Positions 7,661 through 16,487 of a stretch of 64,000 nt of DNA are shown here, piece after piece. The translations under genes and the position numbers were made by a program. How positions within the stretch are numbered: position 1 is the first letter of the stretch; each line of letters opens with the position of its first letter. The notes below the pieces were generated by a model. That model ran no database searches, was not told where the DNA came from, and saw only the letters and a list, made by a program, of their open reading frames with translations. Source of the DNA: DATDAH01 sp963823495 (GTDB taxonomy: Bacteria; Actinomycetota; Acidimicrobiia; Acidimicrobiales; DATDAH01); NCBI GenBank assembly GCA_963823495.1, contig CAWGLV010000001.1, forward strand, positions 3,038,001 through 3,102,000. The letters run 5' to 3'.

Positions 7661-9997
7661 TCATACGGAGCAGAACTCGGCGCCGTAGGTGTCGTCCTCG
7701 AGGGGAGCGACCGCCAGCACCGCCCGGGCGTCCTCCTGGTCCATGCCGGTGGTCCCACAGACCTCCCAGCCCTCGGCCCCCCGCACGTCGAGGGCCAGCC
7801 GGTCGGGGTTGACCAGCGGCTGGGGGGCGAAGGTGAGCCGGTAGTCATACCCCGGCCGGCCCGCCCCCTCCAGGGTCATGGTCACGGTGCGGGTGCCGCC
7901 GGGGGGCACCCGCACGAAGGTGCCGTAGACGAAGCGGTCCAGCTCCTCGGCGTGCTCCACGGGGATGGGCTCGCCGTCGAGCGCCGCATCCACCACGTCC
8001 CACGGTGTGTAGACCGAGAGGTAGCTGAGGTTCGCCCCGATGGGGATGCGGCTGGGGTCGCGGTTGCCGATCACATAGGACGGGAGGCCGGAGGCGGGCG
8101 CGTCGTTGCGCAGCGTCACGGTCACCTCACCCTCCACCCGTCCGGTGTCGGGGTCATAGACCACCTCGTAGCGGATGTTGCGGTGCAGGAAGATGTCGAT
8201 CTTGTTGTTGCCCGAGTTCTGGTTGGTCACCGACAGGAAGTCGCCCTCGACCGGCGGCAGCGCACCGTCGAGGTCGACCCCGGTGAAGAAGGTCTGCTCG
8301 TCGGGATGCACGCTGTTGACCAGGAGGCGCCCTTCCCGGACCACCGGCCCGAGGACCTCGGTGACCTCCCGCGGGCCGGGCAGGTCACCGGCGGTCAGGG
8401 CCTCGAAGGTCAACCGGGTGGCGTCGTCGAGGAAGTCGATGCGCCCTTCGTTCGAGCCCTCGAAGGTGAGGTACTGCTCGCGCAGGAGGATGTCGGCCGC
8501 GTTCTCCGCCGTCAGGGGGGTCGGGTAGCCGGGCACGCTGATCGGCCCGGTGAAGGTCATGAGGGCGGCCAGGGCGTAGGGGTCGACCAGGATCACCCCG
8601 TCGATGGGGGCCCCGACCCTGGTCTGGGGATAGATCTGCTGCCAGACCTCCGCCACCGACGGGAAGTCCGGCGAGAAGGTGGTGTCCTGAACGTGGAAGC
8701 CCGGTTGGTAGGAACCCCAGCGGTCCAGGTAGTCGGCGGGGCCGCTGATGGCATGGGGAGGCGAGCCGGGCGCGGGCCGGAGCTCCTCGGAGCGGCCGGA
8801 GCGGGTCAGCTCCAGATCACCGTCGACGGCGGTCAGCTCGGCCCAGTTGCCGACGAACCCACCCAGGCCCCGCATCTCGGCCGGCGTCGTGAACAGGACC
8901 AGGTAGCGCCGTTCACCCTCGCCGCCGAAGAGCGCCGGCGCCACCTCGACCCCCTCGACGGCCACCTCGGTGTCGGCGTCGGCGTCGGCCAACTCGGCAC
9001 TGAAGTCCTCATAGCGGTCACCCACCGGTGACAGCAGCCACGGCGAGCTCGCCGCCTCCAGGTCGTCCACGGCCCGGCCCAGGGCCGCCGAGGCGTCCTC
9101 GAGGGGCGGGCCGAAGGATCGCACCAGCTCGAGGTCGAGCGCGCCGTCCTGGAAGCGCAGGGATTCGACATCGGCGTCGATGAGCACGTCGCCCGCGGTC
9201 GCGGTCAGGGCGGCACCCTGGTCGGCGGCCACCTTGAGCGCCTCGAAGTTCTGGCCCAGGACGGGGACCGCCGACGCCGGCCGGAGCCACGGCACCCCGA
9301 AGGCGTCACTGGCCGTGCTGAAGGACCGTTCGGCGTCGGACAGCAGCCGCCGGGCCTTGGTGGTCTCGCCGTTCTCGGCCGCCCGCAGGCCGGCCCGCGT
9401 CTGATCGATGCCCGCCTGCACCGTGGACCGCTGGCCCAGGGCGACGATCCCGGTCAGCAGCGCGACGCCGACCGCGAGCACGCCGACGGTCGCCGCCCCG
9501 ATCAGCAGCCCGCGGCGCACGCCGCGCCCGGCGTTGCGGTAGCCCGACACCACGACGGGGACCACGGCAACCACCGCGATGAGGGTGGCCGTGCCGAGGC
9601 GGTCCCCGCCCGGCAACCGGAACAGGGCCTGCACGGCCAAGGCGCCCACCGCGGCACCGACGACACGGTTGCGACGGTCGAGGGCCACCGCGACGACGCC
9701 GAGCGTCAGCGCCGAGCCCGCGGCGAGGAGGGCCACCGACGAGTCGGCCGCGATCATGGCCACCCCCGCCATCGTCAACCAGGCCCAGCGACCGGCGCGA
9801 GAGCTCAGGTAGACGACGCCGACCGCCACGGTGGCGTTGATGACGGCGTCGGCGACCGGCGACGGTGTGGGCGCGGCGCCGGACAGGACGGCGCCGAGCG
9901 CCGCCGAGCCGGCCAACAACCAGACCAGCTCATGGCGGCTCCGGATGTCACGGTCCGGACCCGCCGCTCGCGGGGATCCGGACTCGACTTCGGTCAT
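7661..9997 (-). CDS. DUF4012 domain membrane-anchored protein
   Basis: This 778-aa protein has an N-terminal block of hydrophobic segments (residues about 28-180), then an extracellular part with a helical region (GIDQTRAGLRAAENGETTKA) and the DUF4012 core: RRYLVLFTTPAEMRGLGGF, DGVILVDPYALAALM, LTAENAADILLREQY and SVHPDEQTFF. Late segments such as YEVVYDPDTGRVEGEVTVTL look beta-rich. DUF4012 proteins are common in actinobacterial cell-envelope and exopolysaccharide loci, but no activity is established. The position next to polysaccharide and LPXTG genes fits an envelope role. The start (ATG) is the first in the open frame. Confidence 0.8.
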   Translation of the reverse strand: MTEVESGSPRAAGPDRDIRSRHELVWLLAGSAALGAVLSGAAPTPSPVADAVINATVAVGVVYLSSRAGRWAWLTMAGVAMIAADSSVALLAAGSALTLGVVAVALDRRNRVVGAAVGALAVQALFRLPGGDRLGTATLIAVVAVVPVVVSGYRNAGRGVRRGLLIGAATVGVLAVGVALLTGIVALGQRSTVQAGIDQTRAGLRAAENGETTKARRLLSDAERSFSTASDAFGVPWLRPASAVPVLGQNFEALKVAADQGAALTATAGDVLIDADVESLRFQDGALDLELVRSFGPPLEDASAALGRAVDDLEAASSPWLLSPVGDRYEDFSAELADADADTEVAVEGVEVAPALFGGEGERRYLVLFTTPAEMRGLGGFVGNWAELTAVDGDLELTRSGRSEELRPAPGSPPHAISGPADYLDRWGSYQPGFHVQDTTFSPDFPSVAEVWQQIYPQTRVGAPIDGVILVDPYALAALMTFTGPISVPGYPTPLTAENAADILLREQYLTFEGSNEGRIDFLDDATRLTFEALTAGDLPGPREVTEVLGPVVREGRLLVNSVHPDEQTFFTGVDLDGALPPVEGDFLSVTNQNSGNNKIDIFLHRNIRYEVVYDPDTGRVEGEVTVTLRNDAPASGLPSYVIGNRDPSRIPIGANLSYLSVYTPWDVVDAALDGEPIPVEHAEELDRFVYGTFVRVPPGGTRTVTMTLEGAGRPGYDYRLTFAPQPLVNPDRLALDVRGAEGWEVCGTTGMDQEDARAVLAVAPLEDDTYGAEFCSV

Positions 9998-10059
9998 CGA
10001 CAGTGGTCTCCTCGGCCAGTCCGGCGCACACGGTAGGCCGCGGCGCCGCGGGCGGGCCG

Positions 10060-10459
10060 TCAGACGGCGTAGAGGGCGGCCGCCCGGGACTCGGTGCGGG
10101 ACAGGACCCAGCCGTCCAGCTCGACCAGGTCGCCCGCCTCGTGGTCGGCCACGACCTGGGGCTCGAGCACGACCAGCGCCGCGGCAGGCCGCTCCGGAAC
10201 GACGCCACCCAGCGCCGGGAGCGCGTCCAGCAGGAGGGCCTGATCCGCCTCCTCGGGGAACTCCTCGAGGTAGCGGGCCCCCACCGCGACCAGGGCATCA
10301 CCCACACTCGAGCGGGGATCGGGCGGTGGTGCTGCGGTGGTCCCGACCGTGCTGCCGTCGTCGTCGCCGTCGATCAGCCGCCGGCCGATCAGGCCGGCGG
10401 CGATCACCACACCCGCCGGCGCCGAGCCCCTTGAGCACGGTGCGCCGGTCGGCGCTCAT
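10060..10459 (-). CDS. Tat-exported small subunit-like protein paired with GMC oxidoreductase (one frameshift near 10425)
   Basis: The ATG at 10459 overlaps the stop of the upstream oxidoreductase gene as ATGA. It starts MSADRRTVLKGLGAGG, a Tat signal with RRTVLKG. After this the sense moves to another frame: VIAAGLIGRRLIDGDDD, then TTAAPPPDPRSSVGDALVAV, YLEEFPEEADQALLLDALP and a TGA at 10060. The joined protein is about 132 aa. Its size, Tat signal and coupling to a GMC oxidoreductase recall the small subunit of periplasmic gluconate-type dehydrogenases, but the sequence match is weak. The shift lies at GGCGGGTGTGGTG, where one extra or missing G would restore the frame. Confidence 0.55.
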
Positions 10460-12045
10460 GCCAGGACCGCGCGCTGCAGGTGATCGGCGAGGCGCAGGGC
10501 CAGTGCCACCAGCGTGTAGGTCGGTGTCGCCGCCCCGGCGGTGCCGAAGGAGGACGAGCCGGCCACGAAGAGGTTGTCGACGCTGTGCACCCGCAGGTCG
10601 GCGTCCACCACCCCGTCGGCCGGGTCCGCGGCCATGCGGGTCGTGCACATGTGGTGGAAGCCCAGCCCCAGCTCGAACCCGGTCGGGTCGGCGGCGTCGG
10701 CGTCCACCGCCAGGCCCCCGACATAGGGCCGGATGCCGTCGGTGCGCTCGAAGCGGATCGTGCCGGGCGTGACCTGCAGGCGGCCCAGGCCGATCCGGCC
10801 GAGCTCGTCACCGATCAGCGCCATGCCCTCGAGGATCGAGGACCGGTCCCGTTCGGTGAACTGCCAGTCCAGCTCGACCCGGGGCATCCCCAGCGGGTCG
10901 CGGTCACGGCCCAAGCGCACCCGGGACTCGGGGTTCAGCTCCTGTTCCGCGTTGGCCAGGAAGTAGAGCGACGAGCGCGGGCGCTGTGACCCGGTCGCCG
11001 TGGCCACCGCGGCCACCTCGCTGATGCCCAGGCCGCTGATGGCCCGGGGCCGCTCGTCGGCGTAGGCGCCCACGACGAGCTGGCAGGTCAGGGAGAGCAG
11101 GCCGCGGTCCCGGACGGCTTCGGAGGTGAGGGACACCACGCCCTTGACCCGCAACGACCCCTCCTGGGCCCCGAGGTCGGCCTCGAACAGCGCGCTCAGG
11201 GCATCGGGGTCGTGGCCGACCGCGGCGACCGCCGCGGGGACGGCGAAGTGCTCGCAGAAGTACCGGCCGACCAGGTCGTGCTCGTTGCCCAGGCCCGCCG
11301 GGCGCTGGGTGTTGCTCGCCAGCAGCAGGCGCGGGTTCTCGATGCCCCCGAGGGCGACCACCACGACCGCCGGCTCCACCACGCTGAACCCGACACCGCC
11401 GAGGGTCCGGGCCCGGACCTCGACCACCCGGTCACCGCCGGCGTCCAGGCGCAGGTCGACGGCGTTGGCCCGGAGGTGGACGGTGACGTCCCGGGCCGCC
11501 GCCAGCTCCTCGCGGTACTCGGGCCCGAAGCGGAGGTCGCGTATCTGGTAGACGCCGGTCTGGACCAGCGGGGTGTCGAGCAGCGGCTGACCGCCCCCCT
11601 GCTCGTCGACCCAGTGCTCCCAGTCGAAGCGGTACGGGCCCAGCCCCAGCACCGGATGGGCGGCCTCGTACCACGGGTCCAGGTCGGCCCGGGTGATCGG
11701 CCAGCCCGACCGCTCGAGGGCGGGCCGGACCTCGAAGTCCACCTCGTCGAAGGGCCGGCAGAACCCGGCCCAGTGGTTCGTCGTCCCCCCGAGCTGGCGG
11801 AGCCGGACGCTGTCCAGGGTCGCCGGGTTGTCGGAGAAGCCCAGGGTCTCGCCCACCGACTCCCCCCGGGCCAGGTCCTGGATGTCGGGCTCGAGGGTCT
11901 CGGCGCCGCTCTCCAGGACCACCACCTCGAGGCCGGTGCCCTCCAGCTCCCGGGCCAGGGTGATGCCGGCGGCGCCGGCGCCGAGGATGCAGACATCGGC
12001 CGAGAGGCGGGTGCCGTCGGCCAGGCTCTCGGCGTCGACGATCAC
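10456..12045 (-). CDS. GMC family FAD-dependent oxidoreductase
   Basis: This 529-aa protein starts at GTG 12045, 6 bp after the pterin dehydratase gene. The FAD-binding Rossmann motif is VCILGAGAAGITLARELE, followed by VVVLESGAE. Next is RLRQLGGTTNHWAGFCRPFD, the substrate/flavin loop of GMC oxidoreductases. VVVALGGIENPRLLL and, near the end, GFHHMCTTRMAADPADGVVD and LFVAGSSSFGTAGAATPT are the family's C-terminal FAD signature with the catalytic His region. It oxidises an alcohol or sugar with FAD, substrate unknown. The coupled downstream gene encodes a Tat-exported partner, so this enzyme may be co-exported as a complex. Confidence 0.8.
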   Translation of the reverse strand: MIVDAESLADGTRLSADVCILGAGAAGITLARELEGTGLEVVVLESGAETLEPDIQDLARGESVGETLGFSDNPATLDSVRLRQLGGTTNHWAGFCRPFDEVDFEVRPALERSGWPITRADLDPWYEAAHPVLGLGPYRFDWEHWVDEQGGGQPLLDTPLVQTGVYQIRDLRFGPEYREELAAARDVTVHLRANAVDLRLDAGGDRVVEVRARTLGGVGFSVVEPAVVVVALGGIENPRLLLASNTQRPAGLGNEHDLVGRYFCEHFAVPAAVAAVGHDPDALSALFEADLGAQEGSLRVKGVVSLTSEAVRDRGLLSLTCQLVVGAYADERPRAISGLGISEVAAVATATGSQRPRSSLYFLANAEQELNPESRVRLGRDRDPLGMPRVELDWQFTERDRSSILEGMALIGDELGRIGLGRLQVTPGTIRFERTDGIRPYVGGLAVDADAADPTGFELGLGFHHMCTTRMAADPADGVVDADLRVHSVDNLFVAGSSSFGTAGAATPTYTLVALALRLADHLQRAVLA

Positions 12046-12051
12046 CCCGGG

Positions 12052-12339
12052 TCAGCGCCCGAGAGCGCGGTCCACCCGGGTGGCCAGCTGGATGTCGAGG
12101 TCGGTCAGCCCGCCGGCGTCATGGGTCACCAGGTCGATGGTGACCCGGTTGTAGACGTTGGACCACTCCGGATGGTGGTTCAGCTTCTCGGCCCAGACCG
12201 CCACCTCGGCCATGAGGCCGAAGGCCGCGGCGAAGTCGGCCAGGACGATCTCGCGGTGCAACCTGCCGTCCACCACCGCCCACTCGGGCAGCTCGGCCAG
12301 GCGGCGCGCCAGCTCGTCGGGGGACAGCAGGTCGGCCAC
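12052..12339 (-). CDS. 4a-hydroxytetrahydrobiopterin dehydratase (PCD/DCoH)
   Basis: A 95-aa protein starting at GTG 12339 (MADLLSPDELARRLAELPEW), which matches the usual N-terminus and size of this family. The core LNHHPEWSNVYNRVTIDLVT carries the His-His-Pro and downstream residues that bind the pterin. It dehydrates 4a-hydroxytetrahydropterins. The first codons overlap the probable sufC stop (TGA at 12343-12341). The frame of this gene is also open upstream into the sufC reading frame, which gives an apparent SufC-PCD fusion. I regard the two as separate genes (see the sufC entry). Confidence 0.8.
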   Translation of the reverse strand: MADLLSPDELARRLAELPEWAVVDGRLHREIVLADFAAAFGLMAEVAVWAEKLNHHPEWSNVYNRVTIDLVTHDAGGLTDLDIQLATRVDRALGR

Positions 12340-12340
12340 G

Positions 12341-13127
<787 letters not shown>

Positions 13128-13131
<4 letters not shown>

Positions 13132-13433
13132 CGGATCTCCACCGAGACGTCGTCACCGTCGACGGTCACGGCGTAGACGGGCACCGGTCGGGTGGCCGGG
13201 AGGGACTCGGGATCGCCCGTACGCAGCGAGAAGGCGCTCCCGTGCTTCCAGCACTCGATCGTGCCCTCGTCGACGTCGACCTCGCCCTCCGAGAGCGAGA
13301 AGTCGGCGTGGCTGCACGTGTCACCGATGGCGTGGAAGTCGTCACCGACGCGCACGAGGGCGACGGGGCACCCGTCCACGTCGAACCGCCGGGCCTCGCC
13401 GGAGGCCAGGTCGTCACGGCCACAGAGCCGCAT
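13128..13433 (-). CDS. Rieske-type [2Fe-2S] ferredoxin of the suf operon
   Basis: A 101-aa protein starting at ATG 13433, overlapping the sufD stop as ATGA. It carries both Rieske cluster motifs: CSHAD (C-x-H) and CWKHG (C-x2-H), spaced as in ferredoxin subunits of non-heme iron oxygenases. The open frame extends further upstream inside sufD, but only from this ATG is the sequence Rieske-like. Such genes are regular members of actinobacterial suf operons, between sufD and sufC as here. Its electron partner is not known; it may serve cluster assembly. Confidence 0.85.
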
Positions 13434-14644
13434 CAGACCTTCTCCAACGTGCCGGCGATCTCGCGCCGGACCTTGTCGGCCACGGCCTGATCGGGGAAGC
13501 GGGCGAGCACGTCGTCGAAGAACCCGGCCACGATCAGTTTCTCGGCCTCCTCGGTCGGCACGCCCCGGCTCTCGAGGTAGAAGCGCTGCTCGGGGTCCAC
13601 CGGACCGACAGCGGAGGCGTGCGAGCACTTCACGTCGTTGTTCTCGATCTCGAGGTTGGGCACCGACTCGGCCCACGCGTGCTCGGACAGCTTCAGGTTG
13701 CGGTTGGTCTGGAACGCCTCGGTGCCCCGGGCGTTCGGCCGAACCCGGATGAGGCCCGTGTAGACCGACCGGGAGTGGTCGGCCAGAGCGCCCTTGAACA
13801 GCAGCTCGCTGGTGGTGTCGGGGGCGGCGTGGTCCTGGAACGTGCGGAAGTCGAGCATCTGGTCGCCCTGGCCGAGGTAGGCGGCCAGGAGGGTGCCCGT
13901 GGCGCCCCGTCCCGCCAGGCGGCAGTCGGTCCGCAGGCGGGTGTAGGCCCCGCCGAGGGCGGCGCCCGCGGCCAGGAAGTCGGCCGACTGGCCCACCCGG
14001 CTGGACTGGGTGGCGACCTGCCAGGTGCCGGGGTCGTGGTCCTGGACGGTCATGTGGCGGACCCGGGCGGCGTCGGCCACCGCGATCTCGGTGACCGCGA
14101 CGACCAGTCCGGCACCGGGCACCGAGGTCTGGATCTCGGCCACCGTCGCCTGGGCATCGGCACCGATCTCGACGACGAGCCGGGGGAAGGTCACCGCCCC
14201 CGGGGTGGCGGCGTGGACCTGGACCACGATCGGCTGGTCCACGATCGTCCCCGGCGTCACCCGGATCAGCAACGGGTCGGGGGCGAAGGCCGTGTTCAGC
14301 TCGGCGAAGGCGTCGGGGGCCTCCCCGAGGACGCCACCGAGCGCCTCCTCACCACCCTTGGCCTCGGCGATCGTGACGATCTCGACCCCGGCCCGGTCCT
14401 CCGTCGACTGGAGCCGGCCGTCCACCAGCACCACGGCCGGGCGCACCGCCGACGAGGGCGGCGGGGCACCACCCGGGCCTGCGGGTGAGGCGGTCTCCAG
14501 ATCGATCTCGTCGACCCGGCTGTAACGCCAGACCTCCTCGGCGGCACTCGGCAGGCCCGCGGCGACGAAACGCTCCGCGGCCGACCGCCGCCGGGAGCGG
14601 AGCCAGTCGGGGCCGACGAGGGCGGCAGCGGCGTCAGGGGTCAA
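13433..14644 (-). CDS. sufD: SufD, Fe-S cluster scaffold subunit
   Basis: A 403-aa protein with the SufB/SufD beta-helix core. Recognisable segments are AEEVWRYSRVDEIDLE near the N-terminus, TLLAAYLGQGDQMLDFRTFQ and FKGALADHSRSVYTGLIRV in the core, and the conserved end NNDVKCSHASAVGPVDPEQRFYL, in which C and H of KCSHA are ligand candidates, then SRGVPTEEAEKLIVAGFF. SufD forms the SufBC2D complex with SufB (16488-17891) and SufC. Here it is separated from sufB by an opposite-strand DUF559 gene and a conserved hypothetical gene, which is unusual; sufB and sufD are normally adjacent. Confidence 0.92.
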   Translation of the reverse strand: MTPDAAAALVGPDWLRSRRRSAAERFVAAGLPSAAEEVWRYSRVDEIDLETASPAGPGGAPPPSSAVRPAVVLVDGRLQSTEDRAGVEIVTIAEAKGGEEALGGVLGEAPDAFAELNTAFAPDPLLIRVTPGTIVDQPIVVQVHAATPGAVTFPRLVVEIGADAQATVAEIQTSVPGAGLVVAVTEIAVADAARVRHMTVQDHDPGTWQVATQSSRVGQSADFLAAGAALGGAYTRLRTDCRLAGRGATGTLLAAYLGQGDQMLDFRTFQDHAAPDTTSELLFKGALADHSRSVYTGLIRVRPNARGTEAFQTNRNLKLSEHAWAESVPNLEIENNDVKCSHASAVGPVDPEQRFYLESRGVPTEEAEKLIVAGFFDDVLARFPDQAVADKVRREIAGTLEKV

Positions 14645-15030
14645 GGCGGTCAGGATCGGCTCCGGCGGAGGTCAGGGTGGGCCAGTCTACGGTCGCGCCC
14701 AGGGGGCCCAACGGCGCCCCGGCACCAGGGAGGGCGGGCCCGGACCCGGAGGCCCCGGCCGACCACCCAGGCCCACCGTGGCTCATTGGGCGACCGCACC
14801 GGCACCGTCCCGGCGACCCTCGGAGCGGGGGTCGACATCCAGGGGCATCGGTACGGCCAGGGGTACCGCCGCGGCTCACGGGGGCGACCCTCGGAGCGGA
14901 GGTCGACCCGCGGGATCGTCCGGCCACCCGGCGGCGCTGGAGGGGAACTCGGTCCGGGGGGCGACGGATCGTCGACCGGTCTGACAGGTCCGACCGCAGG
15001 GCCCGGGGACCCGTGTGCCCTCCGTCCTCG
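14645..15030. other. 386-bp gene-free stretch with a 25-bp direct repeat
   Basis: I find no gene here. GCGACCCTCGGAGCG plus G(G/A)GGTCGAC occurs twice, starting at about 14813 and 14884 (71 bp apart). The stretch is part of the foreign-looking interval between sufB and sufD. Confidence 0.4.
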
Positions 15031-15375
15031 CTACTTGCCCTTCTTCTTGCGGCGTCGGCCGCGGCGGCCCTTGCGCTTGTCCTCGTCGAGGTCGGCCAGG
15101 ATCTCCGGGCCGGCGGAGTTGATGATCTCCTCGGCCTCGTCCAGGAGACGGGCGATGCTGTCGTCCTCGCCGAGGCCGGCGGGCGCGGGCGGGGCGGGAG
15201 GGGCCACCTGGGTGCCGTACTGCCAGGCGATGTCGGATCGCCGGGCGAAGCTCGGACAGTCGTCGGGGCACTTCCACGGGGCTTCGGGCGCAAGATCCAG
15301 GTCGCACTTCCGCACCGTCTCGCCGTTGCCGTAGGTCCGGCTCTCGTAGTGCTTGCAGTCGTCCCGCATCGGCAT
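15031..15375 (-). CDS. Conserved hypothetical protein with Cys cluster and basic tail
   Basis: A 114-aa soluble protein. The N-terminal 45 residues contain five cysteines in a metal-site-like order (DDCKHYESR, VRKCDLDLAPE, WKCPDDCPSF). A Pro/Ala-rich linker and an acidic helix (ARLLDEAEEIINSAGPEI) follow, and a strongly basic tail (KRKGRRGRRRKKKGK). The basic end suggests nucleic-acid or ribosome contact; that is inference. I do not recognise a named family, though the layout looks conserved rather than accidental. It is transcribed in the direction of sufD and diverges from the DUF559 gene across a 47-nt palindrome. Confidence 0.55.
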   Translation of the reverse strand: MPMRDDCKHYESRTYGNGETVRKCDLDLAPEAPWKCPDDCPSFARRSDIAWQYGTQVAPPAPPAPAGLGEDDSIARLLDEAEEIINSAGPEILADLDEDKRKGRRGRRRKKKGK

Positions 15376-15425
15376 GCCCCAACCCTACGCGCTGCCCCCA
15401 TCCCCCTGAAGTCGCCCTCCCCCAA

Positions 15426-15472
15426 CTTTCGAGGCTCTGGCTGTCGGTTTCCGACAGCGGGAGCCTCGAAAG
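15426..15472. repeat. 47-nt palindromic element, family 1, copy 1
   Basis: Outer arms CTTTCGAGGCTC and GAGCCTCGAAAG pair perfectly (12 bp). Inner arms GCTGTCGG and CCGACAGC pair around the loop TTT, with one wobble and one mismatch between the two blocks. The element ends directly before the ATG at 15473. It lies in the divergent space upstream of both neighbouring genes, so it is not a simple convergent terminator. Copies 2 and 3 are at 16433-16479 and 51558-51604. Confidence 0.9.
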
Positions 15473-15479
15473 ATGGCTG

Positions 15480-15530
15480 GTCTTGCACTTTCGCATTATT
15501 TCATGTATTTCGTGTCTATTCATCCTGTCG
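15480..15530 (+). promoter_or_regulatory. AT-rich leader of the DUF559 gene
   Basis: This short stretch is far richer in A/T than anything nearby (for example CATTATTTCATGTATTTCG). It contains CATTAT at 15494-15499, a possible -10, about 12 nt before the GTG at 15512. Its codons would be atypical for the genome, which argues that it is non-coding. Confidence 0.4.
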
Positions 15531-16447
15531 ATGTCGCCGTGGCTGCCCTGGCAGCGGAGCAGTACGGCGCCTTCGTGCGTCGCCAGGTCATCGAGGCGGG
15601 AGGCGACGATGCGCTCATCCGGCGTCGGTGCGCCTCGGGCCGCTGGGTCCGCCTCGCCAGCGCGGTGTACAGCCTGACCGGCATCCAGGAGACCTACCTG
15701 CGGCGGCTCTGGGTGGCGCACCTGACCGCCGGGCTCCACTCGGCCGTCTCCCACGAGTCCGCCGCCGCACTCCTCGGGCTCGTGGGGTTCCCCCGGCGAC
15801 CTCTCGTCCTCACCGTCGACCACCCCAGCCACCTGCGCATCCCCGGGGTGCTCGTGCACCAGATCAGCGATGTCGGACCCCATCACCTCTGGCGACTCGG
15901 CCGCCTCCCCGTGACGAACACCCCTCGCACCATCGTCGACCTGGCCTCGGTGCGCGGCAAGGCGGCGCTGGAGATCGTGCTCGACGACGCCATCGCCCGT
16001 CGCCAGGTGAAGGAGGCGAACGTCGCCCGTTGCCTCTTCGCGCTCCTGAGGCCCGGCAAGCGGGGACTGGTCAAGCTGGCCGGCCTGCTCGACGAGCGCA
16101 GCGGTGGCCACATCCCGCCGATGAGCGAGCTCGAACGGCGGTTCTTCGCGGCCCTCCGCGCCGGCGGCCTCCCCGATCCCCGTCGTCAGTTCCCCCTGCC
16201 GGGACGCGGGGCGATCACCGGCATCGTCGACGCGGCCTATCCGGACGCCAAGCTCATCCTCGAGACCGACGGTCGGACCTGGCACGACCGCCAACGGGCC
16301 TTCCGCCACGATCGTCGACGGGACAACGAGGCGGCCCGGGTCGGCTGGCAGACCCTCCGCTTCCCCTGGGAGGAGGTCGTCAACGACCCCGAGGACACCG
16401 CAGCCACCGTCCGCGACACCCGCGCCCAACGACTTTCGAGGCTCTGA
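15512..16447 (+). CDS. DUF559 (Vsr-like endonuclease fold) protein with AbiEi-type N-terminus
   Basis: From GTG 15512 the protein is 311 aa; ATGs at 15473 and 15503 are alternatives. The N-terminal 70 residues (HPVDVAVAALAAEQYGAF, RRCASGRWVRLASAVYSLTG) look like the winged-helix antitoxin domain of AbiEi-family proteins. The C-terminus is DUF559, a PD-(D/E)XK-like fold: ITGIVDAAYPDAKLILETDG, WHDRQRAFRHDRRRDNEA, GWQTLRFPWEEV. D, E and K positions of a nuclease core are visible, but activity is unproven. No AbiEii toxin is adjacent. The gene runs against sufB and sufD, sits between two palindrome copies, and its last codons (LSRL, TGA) lie inside copy 2. It looks like an inserted cassette. Confidence 0.75.
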   Translation: MSIHPVDVAVAALAAEQYGAFVRRQVIEAGGDDALIRRRCASGRWVRLASAVYSLTGIQETYLRRLWVAHLTAGLHSAVSHESAAALLGLVGFPRRPLVLTVDHPSHLRIPGVLVHQISDVGPHHLWRLGRLPVTNTPRTIVDLASVRGKAALEIVLDDAIARRQVKEANVARCLFALLRPGKRGLVKLAGLLDERSGGHIPPMSELERRFFAALRAGGLPDPRRQFPLPGRGAITGIVDAAYPDAKLILETDGRTWHDRQRAFRHDRRRDNEAARVGWQTLRFPWEEVVNDPEDTAATVRDTRAQRLSRL

Positions 16448-16479
16448 CTGTCGGTTTCCGACAGCGGGAGCCTCGAGAG
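16433..16479. repeat. 47-nt palindromic element, family 1, copy 2
   Basis: It differs from copy 1 at only two positions (G to A in the inner left block, A to G in the right arm). It overlaps the last 15 nt of the DUF559 gene including its stop, and ends 8 bp before the sufB stop. Confidence 0.9.
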
Positions 16480-16487
16480 TTCTGGGG

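Noticed and set aside
15512..16447. AbiE type IV toxin-antitoxin system
   Set aside because: The N-terminus resembles AbiEi, but the C-terminus is DUF559 and no AbiEii nucleotidyltransferase toxin lies next to it.
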